From Nonomuraea jabiensis (GTDB lineage: Bacteria; Actinomycetota; Actinomycetes; Streptosporangiales; Streptosporangiaceae), in NCBI RefSeq assembly GCF_014204795.1, contig NZ_JACHMB010000001.1, positions 2,046,001 through 2,110,000 on the forward strand: a stretch of DNA of 64,000 nucleotides, in the 5' to 3' direction. Below, one piece after another: positions 10,280 to 19,136 of the stretch. The translations under genes were made by a program, and so were the position numbers. Position 1 is the stretch's first letter; each line of letters opens with the position of its first letter. The notes beneath the pieces were generated by a model that was not told the DNA's origin, did no database searches, and was given only the letters and a program-made list of their open reading frames with translations.

Positions 10280-10901
10280 ACAAGCCTCGCCAATCACCCC
10301 AGCCGCGCAGCGGCTGAAGCCGTGACGATCGCGTACTTCGGTGCCCGCCGGTTGTGGTCGGGCGATCGACGCCAAGCCCCTCCTTCGTCGGGACTCGGCA
10401 CCGGGTGACCATAGTTGAGGCAGATCGAAAGCTGACGACAACGGTGACGACACGCCAGCCACCGCGGGCGTGCAGCGGGAGGTTGGTACCACCGCTGGCC
10501 TCGGCTCGGATTATCGGTACCAGGGCAGTCGGTCCGTCTTAAAGCGGAGGTCATGCTGCCGCGCCGCTTCCGGTGCTGGCGCCTTGGCGGCCCTGCGCTC
10601 CGGGCCGACTGCGCTTGACAACCCGGTACCGCCCGGCAGGCGTTGCTGTACAGCAGCAGCACCTCACGCGATCTCATGCTTCTTGCCCGCCGCCCACCGC
10701 CCAAGCTGGGCGCCGAGGCGCTGACCGCGCTTCTGCCGTTCGCTACGGATCAGAGGTTGGGAAGGGGAGCAATCGTACGCTCGGTGATGCTATTTGGGGA
10801 GGGTATAACGGTATCGGGTTGGTAGGAGGGCTTGGTCCGCTGGCTGCCAGTCTGTCCAGCGGCGAAGTCGGCCTTCCGTATGTGTGAATGCTGCCATCGG
10901 C
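10280..10901. other. Intergenic stretch left of the transposon wreck
   Basis: No gene can be supported between the ATPase operon and the left inverted repeat of the IS256-type element. Short overlapping frames are rich in Arg/Pro/Ala and look random. The sequence does not contain the missing first half of the vsr gene whose last part lies at the other end of the element. Confidence 0.5.
10300..10316 (+). terminator. Possible weak terminator after the ATPase operon
   Basis: A six-base-pair GC stem (CAGCCG / CGGCTG) with a five-base loop lies 20 bases after the stop of the giant ATPase. There is no T-run. Actinomycetes do use such I-shaped hairpins, but this stem is short, so the call is tentative. 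Confidence 0.3.
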
Positions 10902-10928
10902 GGGTCTGTACGGTCACTGGTGTAACTC
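10902..10928 (+). repeat. Left terminal inverted repeat of the IS256-type element
   Basis: It begins GGGTCTGTACGGTCACTGGT and pairs imperfectly with the reverse complement of 15763-15789. It lies 22 bases before the transposase start. Confidence 0.75.
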
Positions 10929-10950
10929 CTGATCAAGGAGAAGACACCTG

Positions 10951-11814
10951 ATGAGTAGTGTGATCCAGGCATCGACGGAGATCGACCTGGAGGACGCCGA
11001 AGTGGCGCGCAAGCAGCCCAAGGCCAGCAAGGCCAAGGACTCGGATCGGGAGCTGGTGGCCCGGCTGGTCGCCCAGGCCCGCGCCGAGGGCGTGGAACTG
11101 GTGGGCGAGAACGGGCTGCTCGGCAGGCTGACCAAGCTGGTGCTGGAGTCCGCTCTGGAAGGTGAGATCACCGACCATCTCGGCTACGACAAGCACGAAC
11201 GTGGTGGTAGCGAGACAGGCAACAGCCGCAACGGCGCCCGGTCCAAGACCGTCATCACCGATGTCGGGCCGGTGGAGATCAGCGTGCCGCGCGATCGGGA
11301 CGGCAGCTTCGAGCCGAAGATTGTGCGCAAGCGGCAGCGGCGGCTGTCCGGTGTGGATGAGATGGTCATCTCGCTGGCCGCCAAGGGGCTCACGACCGGC
11401 GAGATCTCCGCGCATCTGGCGGAGGTGTACGGCGCCGAGGTGTCCAGGCAGACCATCTCCACCATCACCGACAAGGTGCTGGAGGGCATGGCCGAATGGC
11501 GGAATCGGCCGCTCGACCCCGTCTACCCGGTCCTGTTCATCGATGCCATCCACGTGAAGCTGCGCGAGGGCCAGGTCGCCAACCGGCCGATCTACGTGGC
11601 GATGGCGGTCACCATGGACGGCGAGCGGGACATCCTCGGGCTGTGGGCCGGCGACGGTGGCGAGGGCGCCAAGTTCTGGCTGCACGTGCTGACCGAGATC
11701 AAGAATCGCGGCGTCGGTGATGCGTTGATGGTGTCTGCGACGGCCTCAAGGGGCTGCCGCAGGCCATCGAGAGCGTCTGGCCCCAAGCGGTCGTTCAAAC
11801 GTGTGTCGTGCATC
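10951..11814 (+). pseudogene. IS256-family transposase, 5' part (frameshifted)
   Basis: This is the N-terminal two thirds of a Mutator/IS256 transposase. It contains the helical N-terminal region, the GNSRNG and DRDGSFEP family stretches, the first catalytic Asp in FIDAIHVK and the following GERDILGLW strand. A ribosome site (AAGGAGAAG) precedes the ATG at 10951. Around 11731 one or two bases are lost: the second catalytic Asp motif CDGLKG and the next strand ending CVVH are present only in another frame. The coding sequence is then cut at about 11814 by the ISAzo13-like insertion. It cannot make an active transposase. Confidence 0.9.
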
Positions 11815-13984
11815 GGAGTTGTAAGGAAACAACACGGTGCCTCGTGGTTTCCGGTTCGATGGGGCGGTATGGCCATCCCGGACGAGGTCCGCGATCAGCT
11901 CGCGTTGCGGTTCGCGGTGTTGTTGCCGCATCTGAACGAGCGTCAGCGGCGGTTGGCGTTGGCGACCGAGGCCCGGCTGCTGGGGCATGGGGGTGTTCGG
12001 CTGGTCGCGCGGGTGACAGGGGTCAGCGAGAGCACCGTTCGCAAGGGCGTGTTCGAACTCGAGGCCGGGGTTGAGCCGCTGCCTGATGGACGGGTCCGGC
12101 GCTCGGGTGGGGGCCGGTTGCGGGCCGAGGTGGTTGATCGGCTTCTGCTACCGGCGTTGATGGGGCTGGTCGAGCCGGACGAGCGAGGTGACCCGGAGTC
12201 CCCGTTGCGGTGGACGACGAAGTCGCTGCGGCACCTGGCCGACGAACTCACGCGTCAGGGGCATCGGGTGACCGCGCCGACGGTGGGTCGGCTGTTGAAG
12301 GAGAACGGGTTCAGCCTGCAGGGCACCGCCAAGGTCTTGGAGGGCGATCAGCATCCTGACCGGGATGCGCAGTTCCGTTATCAACGCACAGGTCAAGGAC
12401 CATCAGGCGGCGGGCGAGCCGGTGGTCAGTGTGGATGCGAAGAAGAAGGAGCAGGTGGGGTTGCTGCCGATGGCCAGGCGGGAATGGCGGTCTCGCGGTG
12501 ACCCGGTGCAGGTCGAGGACCACAGCTTCTGGGCCGGCCCGAACGTCGAGACAGTCGTCCCCTATGGGATCTACGACATGACCGCCAACACCGGGTGGGT
12601 GAACGTCGGGGTCGACCACGACACCGCGGCCTTCGCGGTCGCCTCGATCCGCCGCTAGTGGCAGGCGCGCGGTCACCTGGACTACCCGGATGCGTCCCGG
12701 CTGCTGATCACCGCGGACGCGGGCGGGTCGAACAGCTACCGCTACCGGCTCTGGCAGGCCGAGCTGGCCGCGTTCGCCGCCGAGGCCGGCTTGACGGTCA
12801 CGGTCTGCCACTTCCCGCCGAGCACCTCGAAATGGAACAAGATCGAGCACCGGTTGTTCTCCCACATCACCATGAACTGGCGCGGACGGCCGTTGACCAG
12901 CCACCAGGTCGTCCTCAACACGATCGCGGCCACCACGACCTCGACCAGGCTGAAGGTCGAAGCCGCCCTGGATCCCGGCTCCTATCCGACCGGGATCGGG
13001 ATCAGCCGCGACCAGCTCCACGCCCTGCCGATCACCGCGCATACCAAACACGGCGCCTGGAACTACAGCATCGCCCCAGCCAGCGGCACGACCGCCCCGC
13101 CGCGCGCCGACCAGCGGGCCGCAGCTCGGACGCAGACCCTCGTCATGCTCGCCAACCTCCGCCTGACCGGTATGAGCAGTGACGAACTCAGCGCACTACA
13201 GGCCCGGCTTGCTCCGGCCCAGGAGGCTCAGGCTGAGCAGCGCCGGTTCGTGCTGCGCGGCGGCCGACGGGTCGCCACCACCGGCCGCAGCCGCGCCCTG
13301 CTCTCCGGCTCCGACGAGGTCTTGATCACCGTCATCTACCTGCGGCAGGTCTGCCCGCAAAAAGGCTGTGTGACCTGCTCGGGATCAACCCGGTCACCGT
13401 CGGCCAGGCGATCAAAGCCACCCGGCAGCTCCTGGACGAGAAGAAGATCAGCATCACCCCGACCGTCGTCCGCTACTTCACCCGAGCCGACGACCTACGC
13501 GCCTGGGCCACCAGCACCGACCCCGCCGCGCACACTCCGGCGCACCCGACCCTCCTCGCACTGACCGCCCCGCACTTGACCGGCATGAACCGCGACCAGT
13601 TAGACAGCCTGCTCGAGAAGTTGATCGTGCCCTACGCCGCCGCGATCGAACAGCGCCGCCACCGCCAACGCGGAGGCAACCGCCGCCCCGGCACCCGCAG
13701 CGGCGTCTTCCGCCAGAAGATCACCGACGGTGATCGGATCCTCGCCACGATCCTCTACCAACGCCGCGTCTGCACCCTCAACGTTCTCGCCGAACTCTTC
13801 GACATCAGCAAAGGCACCCTCTGGAACGCGATCAACGACGTCTTTCCCGTCCTCGACACCCATCACGCCCCGATCACCCCCGCAGACCACCGCTACGCCA
13901 CGGCCGCCGACCTTCTCACCTCGATCCAGGCGCCACAAGAACACCCCGACCCCGGGAAACCAGCATGTTGATTCTTGGCAGCCA
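11815..13984 (+). mobile_element. ISAzo13-like element inserted in the IS256 transposase
   Basis: The interrupted IS256 reading resumes exactly after this block (CVVH before, LLRASF after), which fixes the insertion to about 2.17 kb. The ends form a poor inverted repeat: 11818-11836 against about 13963-13982, roughly 13 of 19 positions. The tetramer CATC occurs at both junctions (11811-11814 and 13985-13988) and may be the target duplication. Confidence 0.7.
11869..13971 (+). pseudogene. ISAzo13-family transposase, disrupted
   Basis: The translation starts at MAIPDEVRDQ, contains a winged-helix N-terminal region, and then an RNase-H-like DDE core with VDAKKKE (first Asp), ITADAGGSN (second Asp) and WNKIEHRLFS (acidic third position), typical of the ISAzo13 (Rhodopirellula-type) family. 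At least three lesions are visible: a two-base loss near 12381, a TAG at 12656-12658, and a frameshift at the A5 run near 13365. The C-terminal 280 codons hold two similar modules, each starting LTGM, with EQRR, RGG and YxRxVC in the same order. They look like duplicated helix-turn-helix Tnp_4-type domains. Confidence 0.82.
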
Positions 13985-14290
13985 CATCTGCTGCGGGCGA
14001 GCTTCCGGTATGCCGCCCGCCAGCACTGGGACGCCATCGCCAAGGCCCTCAAGCCGGTCTACACCGCGCCCACCGAGGCGGCCGCGCTCGAGCGCTTCCT
14101 GGAGTTTGCGGAGGTCTGGGGCGGTAAGTATCCCGCGATCGTGAAGTTGTGGGAGGACGCCTGGGCCGAGTTCGTGCCCTTCCTCAACTTCGACACCGAG
14201 ATCCGCCGGGTGATCTGCTCGACCAACGCCATCGAGTCGGTCAACGCCCGCATCTGGCGGGCGGTCAAGGCCCGCGGCCACTTCCCGAAC
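13985..14290 (+). pseudogene. IS256-family transposase, middle part
   Basis: This fragment continues the interrupted IS256 reading. It covers the FRYAARQHWD region and the family signature around the third catalytic residue (CSTNAIESVNA), ending at ARGHFPN where the IS110 element was inserted. Confidence 0.85.
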
Positions 14291-15608
14291 TGTGAGTATG
14301 GGGATGTGCCGCTTCGGCTCGCTGCCTGACCCGTTCCCTAACTGGCCCTGCGGGTGTCTTGTGTTCGATCTGTCGGCTGCGAGTTCGAAGCGGTGCTTGC
14401 TGTCGCCGGAGCGGAGCGAGCGTGTCCCGATAGTGGCCTTGCTGCGAACAAGAGCACCGTCACAGTTCTGACCGCTGCTCCGCGTCCGGCGTCGGCCATC
14501 ACCCCTGATGCGATCAAGGAGTCACATGACCGCCTCCAGCATGCCGCAGCCCAACGCCGCCAGTCAGCTCCCCCATGACCTCGGTGAGGCGGTCTTGGGG
14601 GTGGACACCCATAAGGACGTCCACGTCGCCGCCGTTGTCTCAGTTGTCGGTGTCTTGCTGGGAAGCCAGGAGTTCCCGGCCAGCGAGGCTGGCTACCAGC
14701 AGCTTTCGTCCTGGGCCCGTAGTCTCGGGCAGGTAGTTCGGGCTGGAGTGGAGGGAACCGGTTCCTATGGGGCGGCGCTGACCCGTCATCTGCAGGGCGA
14801 AGGTGTCACGGTCATTGAGGTGAACCGGCCAGACCGGCAGATGCGTCGCAGTCGCGGCAAGAGCGACGCCACCGACGCCCACGCCGCTGCCATGGCTGTG
14901 CTGTCCGGGCGAGCCACTGCTATTCCCAAGGCCGGCGACGGTCAGGTCGAACAGATGCGGATCTACAAAGTCGCAAAGGACTCCGCGGTCAAGTCCCGCA
15001 CCCAGGCCATCAATCAGCTGAAGATGTTGCTGGTCAACGCTGAGCCGTGGCTGCGCGCGTCCCTGACCGGCCTGACCAACGTCACGCTCGTGGCCCGATG
15101 CGCCGAGCTTCGACCCGAGGACCACTCCGGAACGGTGGCGGCCTCGATGCACACTCTGAGGCTGCTCGCCCACCGGATCCAGTACCTCAATGGGGAGGTC
15201 AGGGATCTTGAAAGGTGCATCACCGATGCCATCAAGGCAGTCGCCCCAGACCTCCTGGAGGAGTTCGGGGTCGGTGCCGACTCGGCCGCGATCCTCCTCA
15301 TCGCCGCGGGTGACAACCCCGGACGCCTCCGCGACGAAGCGTCCTTCGCGGCGTTGTGCGGCGTCAGCCCCGTCGAGGCATCCTCCGGCAAGAGCCGACG
15401 CCGGAGGCTCAACCGCGGCGGTGACCGGCAGGCCAACGCAGCCCTGTTTCGGGTGATCCTTACCCGGCTGCGTTGCGATGAACGCACTCGCGACTACGTG
15501 GTCCGCCGCACTGCCGATGGCCTCTCCAAACGAGAGATCATGCGCTGTCTCAAGCGCTACCTCGCCCGCACCCTGTTCCGGATTATCCGCCCCGCGATCT
15601 CTGTTCAC
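14291..15608 (+). mobile_element. IS110-family element inserted in the IS256 transposase
   Basis: The IS256 frame stops at HFPN (14290) and resumes at ALQCVNMAIMS near 15609, bracketing about 1.3 kb. The block has a 235-base leader and one transposase. The right boundary is uncertain by about ten bases. IS110 elements usually lack long inverted repeats, and none is seen. Confidence 0.75.
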
Positions 15609-15965
15609 AGCGCTCCAGTGCGTCAACATGGCGATCATGAGCCTGGATCCGACCGGCAAGGGCCGCAAGCGCTGGATCACCCGCTGGAAAGCCGCCCTGA
15701 ACGCCTTCGCCATCACCTTCGAAGGCCGTCTGACCCCGACCACCCGCTAATCAAACAAGATCGAGATACACCACTGACTGGACATACCCACACCTGGTGG
15801 TCAGAGAAGCTGGCCAAGAACGTCGCTCGCGACATAGCCACCAACGAGCACCTGCAACAGGCAGGGTGGCATGTCATTCGAATATGGGAGCACGAAGAAC
15901 CATCAGAAGCAGCCACTCGCATCGTCAATGAGGTCATGCGGCACGGACGCGCAGGCGGAGCATGA
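14526..15965 (+). CDS. IS110-family transposase, 3' end reading through into IS256 and vsr remnants
   Basis: The first ~360 residues are a DEDD-type IS110 transposase. The N-terminal catalytic region contains GVDTHKDVH (first Asp), GVEGTGSYG and SDATDAHAAA, and the C-terminal Transposase_20 domain contains GDNPGRLRDEASFAALCGVSP and NRGGDRQAN. AAGGAG lies just upstream of the ATG. The expected IS110 stop after the LKRYLAR region is missing. The frame runs on through the IS256 tail in a meaningless frame and then, by chance, in frame through the last 57 codons of a Vsr endonuclease to TGA at 15963. The catalytic part is intact, so transposase activity is possible. The C-terminal extension is an accident of insertion. 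Confidence 0.8.
   Translation: MTASSMPQPNAASQLPHDLGEAVLGVDTHKDVHVAAVVSVVGVLLGSQEFPASEAGYQQLSSWARSLGQVVRAGVEGTGSYGAALTRHLQGEGVTVIEVNRPDRQMRRSRGKSDATDAHAAAMAVLSGRATAIPKAGDGQVEQMRIYKVAKDSAVKSRTQAINQLKMLLVNAEPWLRASLTGLTNVTLVARCAELRPEDHSGTVAASMHTLRLLAHRIQYLNGEVRDLERCITDAIKAVAPDLLEEFGVGADSAAILLIAAGDNPGRLRDEASFAALCGVSPVEASSGKSRRRRLNRGGDRQANAALFRVILTRLRCDERTRDYVVRRTADGLSKREIMRCLKRYLARTLFRIIRPAISVHSAPVRQHGDHEPGSDRQGPQALDHPLESRPERLRHHLRRPSDPDHPLIKQDRDTPLTGHTHTWWSEKLAKNVARDIATNEHLQQAGWHVIRIWEHEEPSEAATRIVNEVMRHGRAGGA
15609..15750 (+). pseudogene. IS256-family transposase, 3' end
   Basis: In a different frame from the IS110 read-through, this piece encodes the conserved C-terminus of IS256 transposases (SLDPTGKGRKRW then KAALNAFAITFEGR) and stops at TAA 15748. 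It proves that the IS110 element sits inside the IS256 element. Confidence 0.85.
15763..15789 (-). repeat. Right terminal inverted repeat of the IS256-type element
   Basis: Its reverse complement begins GGGTATGTCCAGTCAGTGGT and matches 10902-10928 at about 22 of 27 positions. The vsr remnant starts one base outside it. Confidence 0.75.
15790..15965 (+). pseudogene. C-terminal fragment of a Vsr-type DNA mismatch endonuclease
   Basis: The fragment encodes TWWSEKLAKN, then AGWHVIRIWEHE and the terminal helix of the Vsr family. It corresponds to the last 40% of the intact vsr at 28518-28901, but the two DNA copies differ at many positions, so this is an older or independently acquired copy. The N-terminal catalytic half is not found on the other side of the transposon. 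It is non-functional. It may once have partnered the methyltransferase at 60-1115. Confidence 0.85.
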
Positions 15966-16389
15966 ACTACACGTCGCTTTGCGGTGCAACGGCAGCAAGC
16001 ATGACCATCCGAATGCCTATTACACAGTCGCATTGCGCTGGGGAATGCGCGGGATGGTCTTTCCTGCTCGACGAGCCGGGCAGCTTACTTCTGCAGGTCG
16101 AACGAGGCAAACCAGCCTTACAATCCGCGCTCTCCTACAGCGAGAGCCGCGGCTTCGAATCCTGCTGGGCCACTCAGTCGGAAGTGGGGAAGCCACCTCC
16201 GCTATCCCATGCCCAACTGTCATGCCCGTTGCTACCCCCAGGCCTCCGTACCGAAGCATGACTGGACATCTTCGGTGCTCAGGCAGCCGCTGAACGCCAT
16301 GTCCTCACCGTCCGAGCTACGAGATAGCCGCCTGGAAACCGGCTGGAGCATTCGCCTTCTTATCAGAATCCGCCCGATCAGACAGCAGC
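15966..16389. other. Intergenic stretch with a degenerate repeat
   Basis: No gene is supported. The part 16050-16142 is similar to 49318-49409, and the bases that follow resemble the T-arm and acceptor end of a tRNA (TTCGAATCCTGCTGGGCCAC) without a matching 5' half. See the separate repeat entry. Confidence 0.5.
16050..16142 (+). repeat. Dispersed ~93-base degenerate repeat, copy 1
   Basis: This segment (starting GGGATGGTCTTTCC, ending GCTCTCCTACAGCG) aligns without large gaps to 49318-49409 on the same strand, with the last 15 bases nearly identical. Both copies lie beside transposon debris, one on each side of the main defence block. The function is unknown; it may be part of an old mobile element or a decayed attachment region. 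Confidence 0.45.
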
Positions 16390-17793
16390 CTAGTCAGCTT
16401 GGCCGGCACGGAGCGTATCGAGGGCCCGCCGGCACACGGCATGCCAGGTCTCTCCACCCCGATCACGAACCAGCACACTGGCAACGACAGCCTCGTCGCA
16501 CCTCCTGCCGTGCCAGGAACACCTCACCTGTGCCGCCAGCTGGCCCCCCGCATGATAGCTGGCATTGAAGTCGCGCTCCTGTACCAGCTGTGATCGCATG
16601 GTGGCGGCTTCGGTCATCGGCGGATCAGGGGGCACGTAGCCGTACTCCTCGAGACGCGCCCGTGCCTGTTCTCGCTCGTCGTCAGTGAACAGTGATGCGA
16701 ACCTGCTCTGCAGGACAACGGCTTCGACACTGAGGTCGAGACGGTTGCGCTCCCATAGCGCGGTGAATCCATCAGAGACGCTTGGCGCGCTCAGCAGTTT
16801 TCGTGCGCTGGCGAGCCCGCCACGCTCGGAGACCATTTTGAGGAAATAGGTTGCGGGATATCCTGCCTCCTTTTGGGCGCGCTTGTAGATGTCGACCATG
16901 GCGGTATGGAATTCGAGCTCCAGACCCTGGACGCTTGTGGCGGGAGAAGCACCCGGTCCGGTCCTCGACCTCGCCGAGGGAGGGCTTGATGGACCCGCCC
17001 TCCGCTGTGCCGTGGTGGCCTGAAACGATTGCTGGGGAAGAACGGGCGCGCTGTGCGACGCGTAGGCTCTGTTCCGGATCAGAGTCAGTTGCCCCGCGGT
17101 GTTGCGATCGCGCTTTTGCGGTAGCGGACGTCCCTTGCCACGCATAACCGCGCGGACGTGGTTGTAGATGGTATCCAGGTCCAGCAGTGGGCCTCGCCCG
17201 GCAATCCCGTCCTGGAAGATTCGCAGCAGTTCGGCGGTGAAAGCGGTGTGTGGCTCGCCCACAGGCGCGAGCGCCTTCTGATTTTCTGCCGTTGCGGCCA
17301 GAACGTAGGTGCCCTCGGTGCTGGCCTCGTTGACGGCGGCGGTGACGGGATCGGCCATCGTGCCCAACGCTCGCCCGCTGTAGCAGCAGTCCAGGATGAC
17401 GATGCGGCGGGTCGCGCGGCTTCCCAGCAACGCGTCTCTGATGTGGGCGTATGCTACGGCGGTGTACATGCGCTGAGAATCGGACCCTCTCAAGGCCAGG
17501 TGCAGGTCTCCACGCAAGTGATCGATCAGCCCGTGACCCGCGTAGTAGAGGACTACGGTGTCGATGGCTTCGTCTGCCGCATGCACGACCGGATCCAGCA
17601 TGTCTGCGCTCGTCACCGGATCAGCCACGATCGCCACATGCTCGGGAGGAAGCCCCCAGATCTCATTCGCGGTCAGGACTTCGGCGAGGGACAACAGGTT
17701 GTCCTCCACGGAGGCCAGATCGGGAAGGGAGTCGTAGCGTGCCGTCCCGATCAACACGACCCGAGACAGGCGAGGATCTGGAACCATACTCAT
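16390..17793 (-). CDS. Caspase-like protease with C-terminal effector module
   Basis: This 467-residue protein has an N-terminal caspase (C14/metacaspase-type) fold. YYAGHG carries the catalytic His87 and LDCCYSG the catalytic Cys137, with VEDN upstream as in bacterial caspases. After about residue 240 comes a Pro/Ser/Gln-rich linker. Then follows a ~100-residue helical module (about 300-400, containing ATYFLKM, SDGF and LFTDDE) and a ~50-residue tail. It is translated directly after an EACC1-like small protein, its ATG overlapping that gene's stop. In the bacterial conflict systems described by Aravind and colleagues, EACC1 proteins sit next to caspases or other effectors in Actinobacteria. 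Here it probably cleaves protein targets after an infection signal, causing dormancy or death. The trigger is unknown. Confidence 0.85.
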   Translation of the reverse strand: MSMVPDPRLSRVVLIGTARYDSLPDLASVEDNLLSLAEVLTANEIWGLPPEHVAIVADPVTSADMLDPVVHAADEAIDTVVLYYAGHGLIDHLRGDLHLALRGSDSQRMYTAVAYAHIRDALLGSRATRRIVILDCCYSGRALGTMADPVTAAVNEASTEGTYVLAATAENQKALAPVGEPHTAFTAELLRIFQDGIAGRGPLLDLDTIYNHVRAVMRGKGRPLPQKRDRNTAGQLTLIRNRAYASHSAPVLPQQSFQATTAQRRAGPSSPPSARSRTGPGASPATSVQGLELEFHTAMVDIYKRAQKEAGYPATYFLKMVSERGGLASARKLLSAPSVSDGFTALWERNRLDLSVEAVVLQSRFASLFTDDEREQARARLEEYGYVPPDPPMTEAATMRSQLVQERDFNASYHAGGQLAAQVRCSWHGRRCDEAVVASVLVRDRGGETWHAVCRRALDTLRAGQAD

Positions 17794-18137
17794 GATCGAT
17801 CTGATTCGAGCATGCGAACGATCTTCTCGACCGTCTCAGGATCGCCATCCGATAGGACGATCTTCATGCCGTTGTGCTCGATGGTGGCGGACGGCTTTGC
17901 CGGGCGGGTGGAACGCCAGGAGACATAGGCGAGCGCAAAGGTAATCGCCTGAAAACCACTGTTCGTGATCAGTTCGATCACTTCCAGTGCGGAGCCCATC
18001 TCCCCGTCTTCGACGGGAGCACCGCCCAGTCGGATCTTCGCATGCCTTCGCATCTCCGGGTCATCGATCAGCCACTCACGGAGGGAGCGCAGCTCCTGTT
18101 CGGAACCGCGGCCATCGAATTGAATGCAGATAGACAT
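17790..18137 (-). CDS. EACC1-like effector-associated adaptor
   Basis: This 115-residue protein starts at an ATG preceded by AGAGGATC and ends overlapping the caspase start by four bases. The pattern is a short N-terminal strand, a LRSLREWLIDD helix, a GEMGSALEVIE segment, a hydrophobic helix (about residues 60-73), a basic SWRSTRP stretch and a final strand-helix with IEHNG and DPETVEKIV. This matches effector-associated constant component 1 proteins, which in Actinobacteria are encoded directly before caspase-like and other protease effectors. Its proposed role is to hold or deliver the effector, possibly at the membrane through the hydrophobic helix. The family call is from pattern and context. 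Confidence 0.72.
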   Translation of the reverse strand: MSICIQFDGRGSEQELRSLREWLIDDPEMRRHAKIRLGGAPVEDGEMGSALEVIELITNSGFQAITFALAYVSWRSTRPAKPSATIEHNGMKIVLSDGDPETVEKIVRMLESDRS

Positions 18138-19136
18138 GCTGATCCTCTCTACGCCGTGACCAGACTACGCTCGATCGACTTTCCTGCAGGACATCATGGT
18201 CCTCACTCCAACGCGGCGCAAAGACGAAGTGATTAGATCCTTGCATCCGGCGGCAGGGCCGAGGCAGGGGTGATTCCTGCTAGAGTCGCCAGTGACGGTA
18301 AGCGAATCTAGTTCGCCTTTGACCGAAGCGCGGCTGCAGCGATCAAAGTAGAGGCGACATCAGCGAGCAAACTGCGACCATTCGCCTACAGGGATCAGGC
18401 CAATGAAACATCCAGCCGAGTGTACGCACGGGTACTGCTGGTGAACATGGGATACTTTGTCGCCGGTGACCTCGTCGGCTCTACGAAGGCTATTGCCATG
18501 GCGAAAATGCCGGGATGCCTCACCACCACGCTCTCCACCGCCGAGACACGCACAATCAACCACTCATGAAGGAGAGGCACATCTGGGACGTTCGCACCAG
18601 ATTGCCTTGCTGCCGATCCGTGCACTGGACAGCGCCAGCACAGCCGAGCTCGGCCCATCGGTCGCGAGACAACCCGCACACCTGACATCCGGGCGAGTCG
18701 CCTGCCGGGCCTCCTGGGGCGAGTCACCGGGTCATGGTCGGCTCGGGGCGGCCGCGACAGTGTTAACCACGATCCATCCGGCCGCGATCAGCACGAGTGC
18801 CACGGCTTGGACGTGCCCATCAGGATCTCAGGCGGTGTGGGACCCCAGGCCGATCAGCGGGATGAGCAGATCGCGGGAGCACCTGAACGGGTGCCAGACG
18901 GGACGCTCGTCCGTTTTGAGCGGGCACAGGCCAGCTACCGTGCCGCAGGTCACGCCGGAGAAACAGGCTGGCTAACGAGCAGCAGTCCGGTTACGCCAGC
19001 GAAGGCCCTACCGGGCAGATACCTATATCTGACGGTGATGTCCTGCATCAGACTCCTACGCTTGCCAGCTCGGTCGCGGGCACGTGCCGTACGGCGGGGC
19101 ACGGACCGGCAACATTCAGGACAGCACTCGCAAGCA
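18138..19136. other. One-kilobase stretch without a supportable gene
   Basis: Several short frames exist on both strands, the longest 172 codons at 18457-18975, but their composition (Ala/Ser/Arg/Pro-rich, no ribosome site, mutual overlap) is that of non-coding high-GC DNA. No hairpin or repeat strong enough to name was seen. Confidence 0.5.

Larger units (their letters stand above)
10902..15789 (+). mobile_element. IS256-family element carrying two other insertion sequences
   Basis: The footprint runs from a 27-base imperfect inverted repeat at 10902-10928 to its partner at 15763-15789 (22 of 27 positions match by eye). The transposase is recovered in three pieces (10951-11814, 13985-14290, 15609-15750) that rejoin in the expected family order, so one IS256-type element was entered first by an ISAzo13-like element and separately by an IS110 element. 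I see no target-site duplication outside the inverted repeats. Right of the element lies vsr coding sequence and left of it does not, so the locus was rearranged after or during insertion. Confidence 0.85.

Noticed and set aside
16100..16182. A tRNA-like 3' end (TTCGAATCCTGCTGGGCCAC) with an anticodon-arm-like hairpin
   Set aside because: No pairing 5' acceptor strand or D-arm is present and the T-stem has a mismatch, so a functional tRNA is not supported; it is kept only as part of the repeat observation.
18457..18975. A 172-codon plus-strand frame in the gap left of the membrane pair
   Set aside because: It has random-looking composition, no ribosome site and no recognisable domain.
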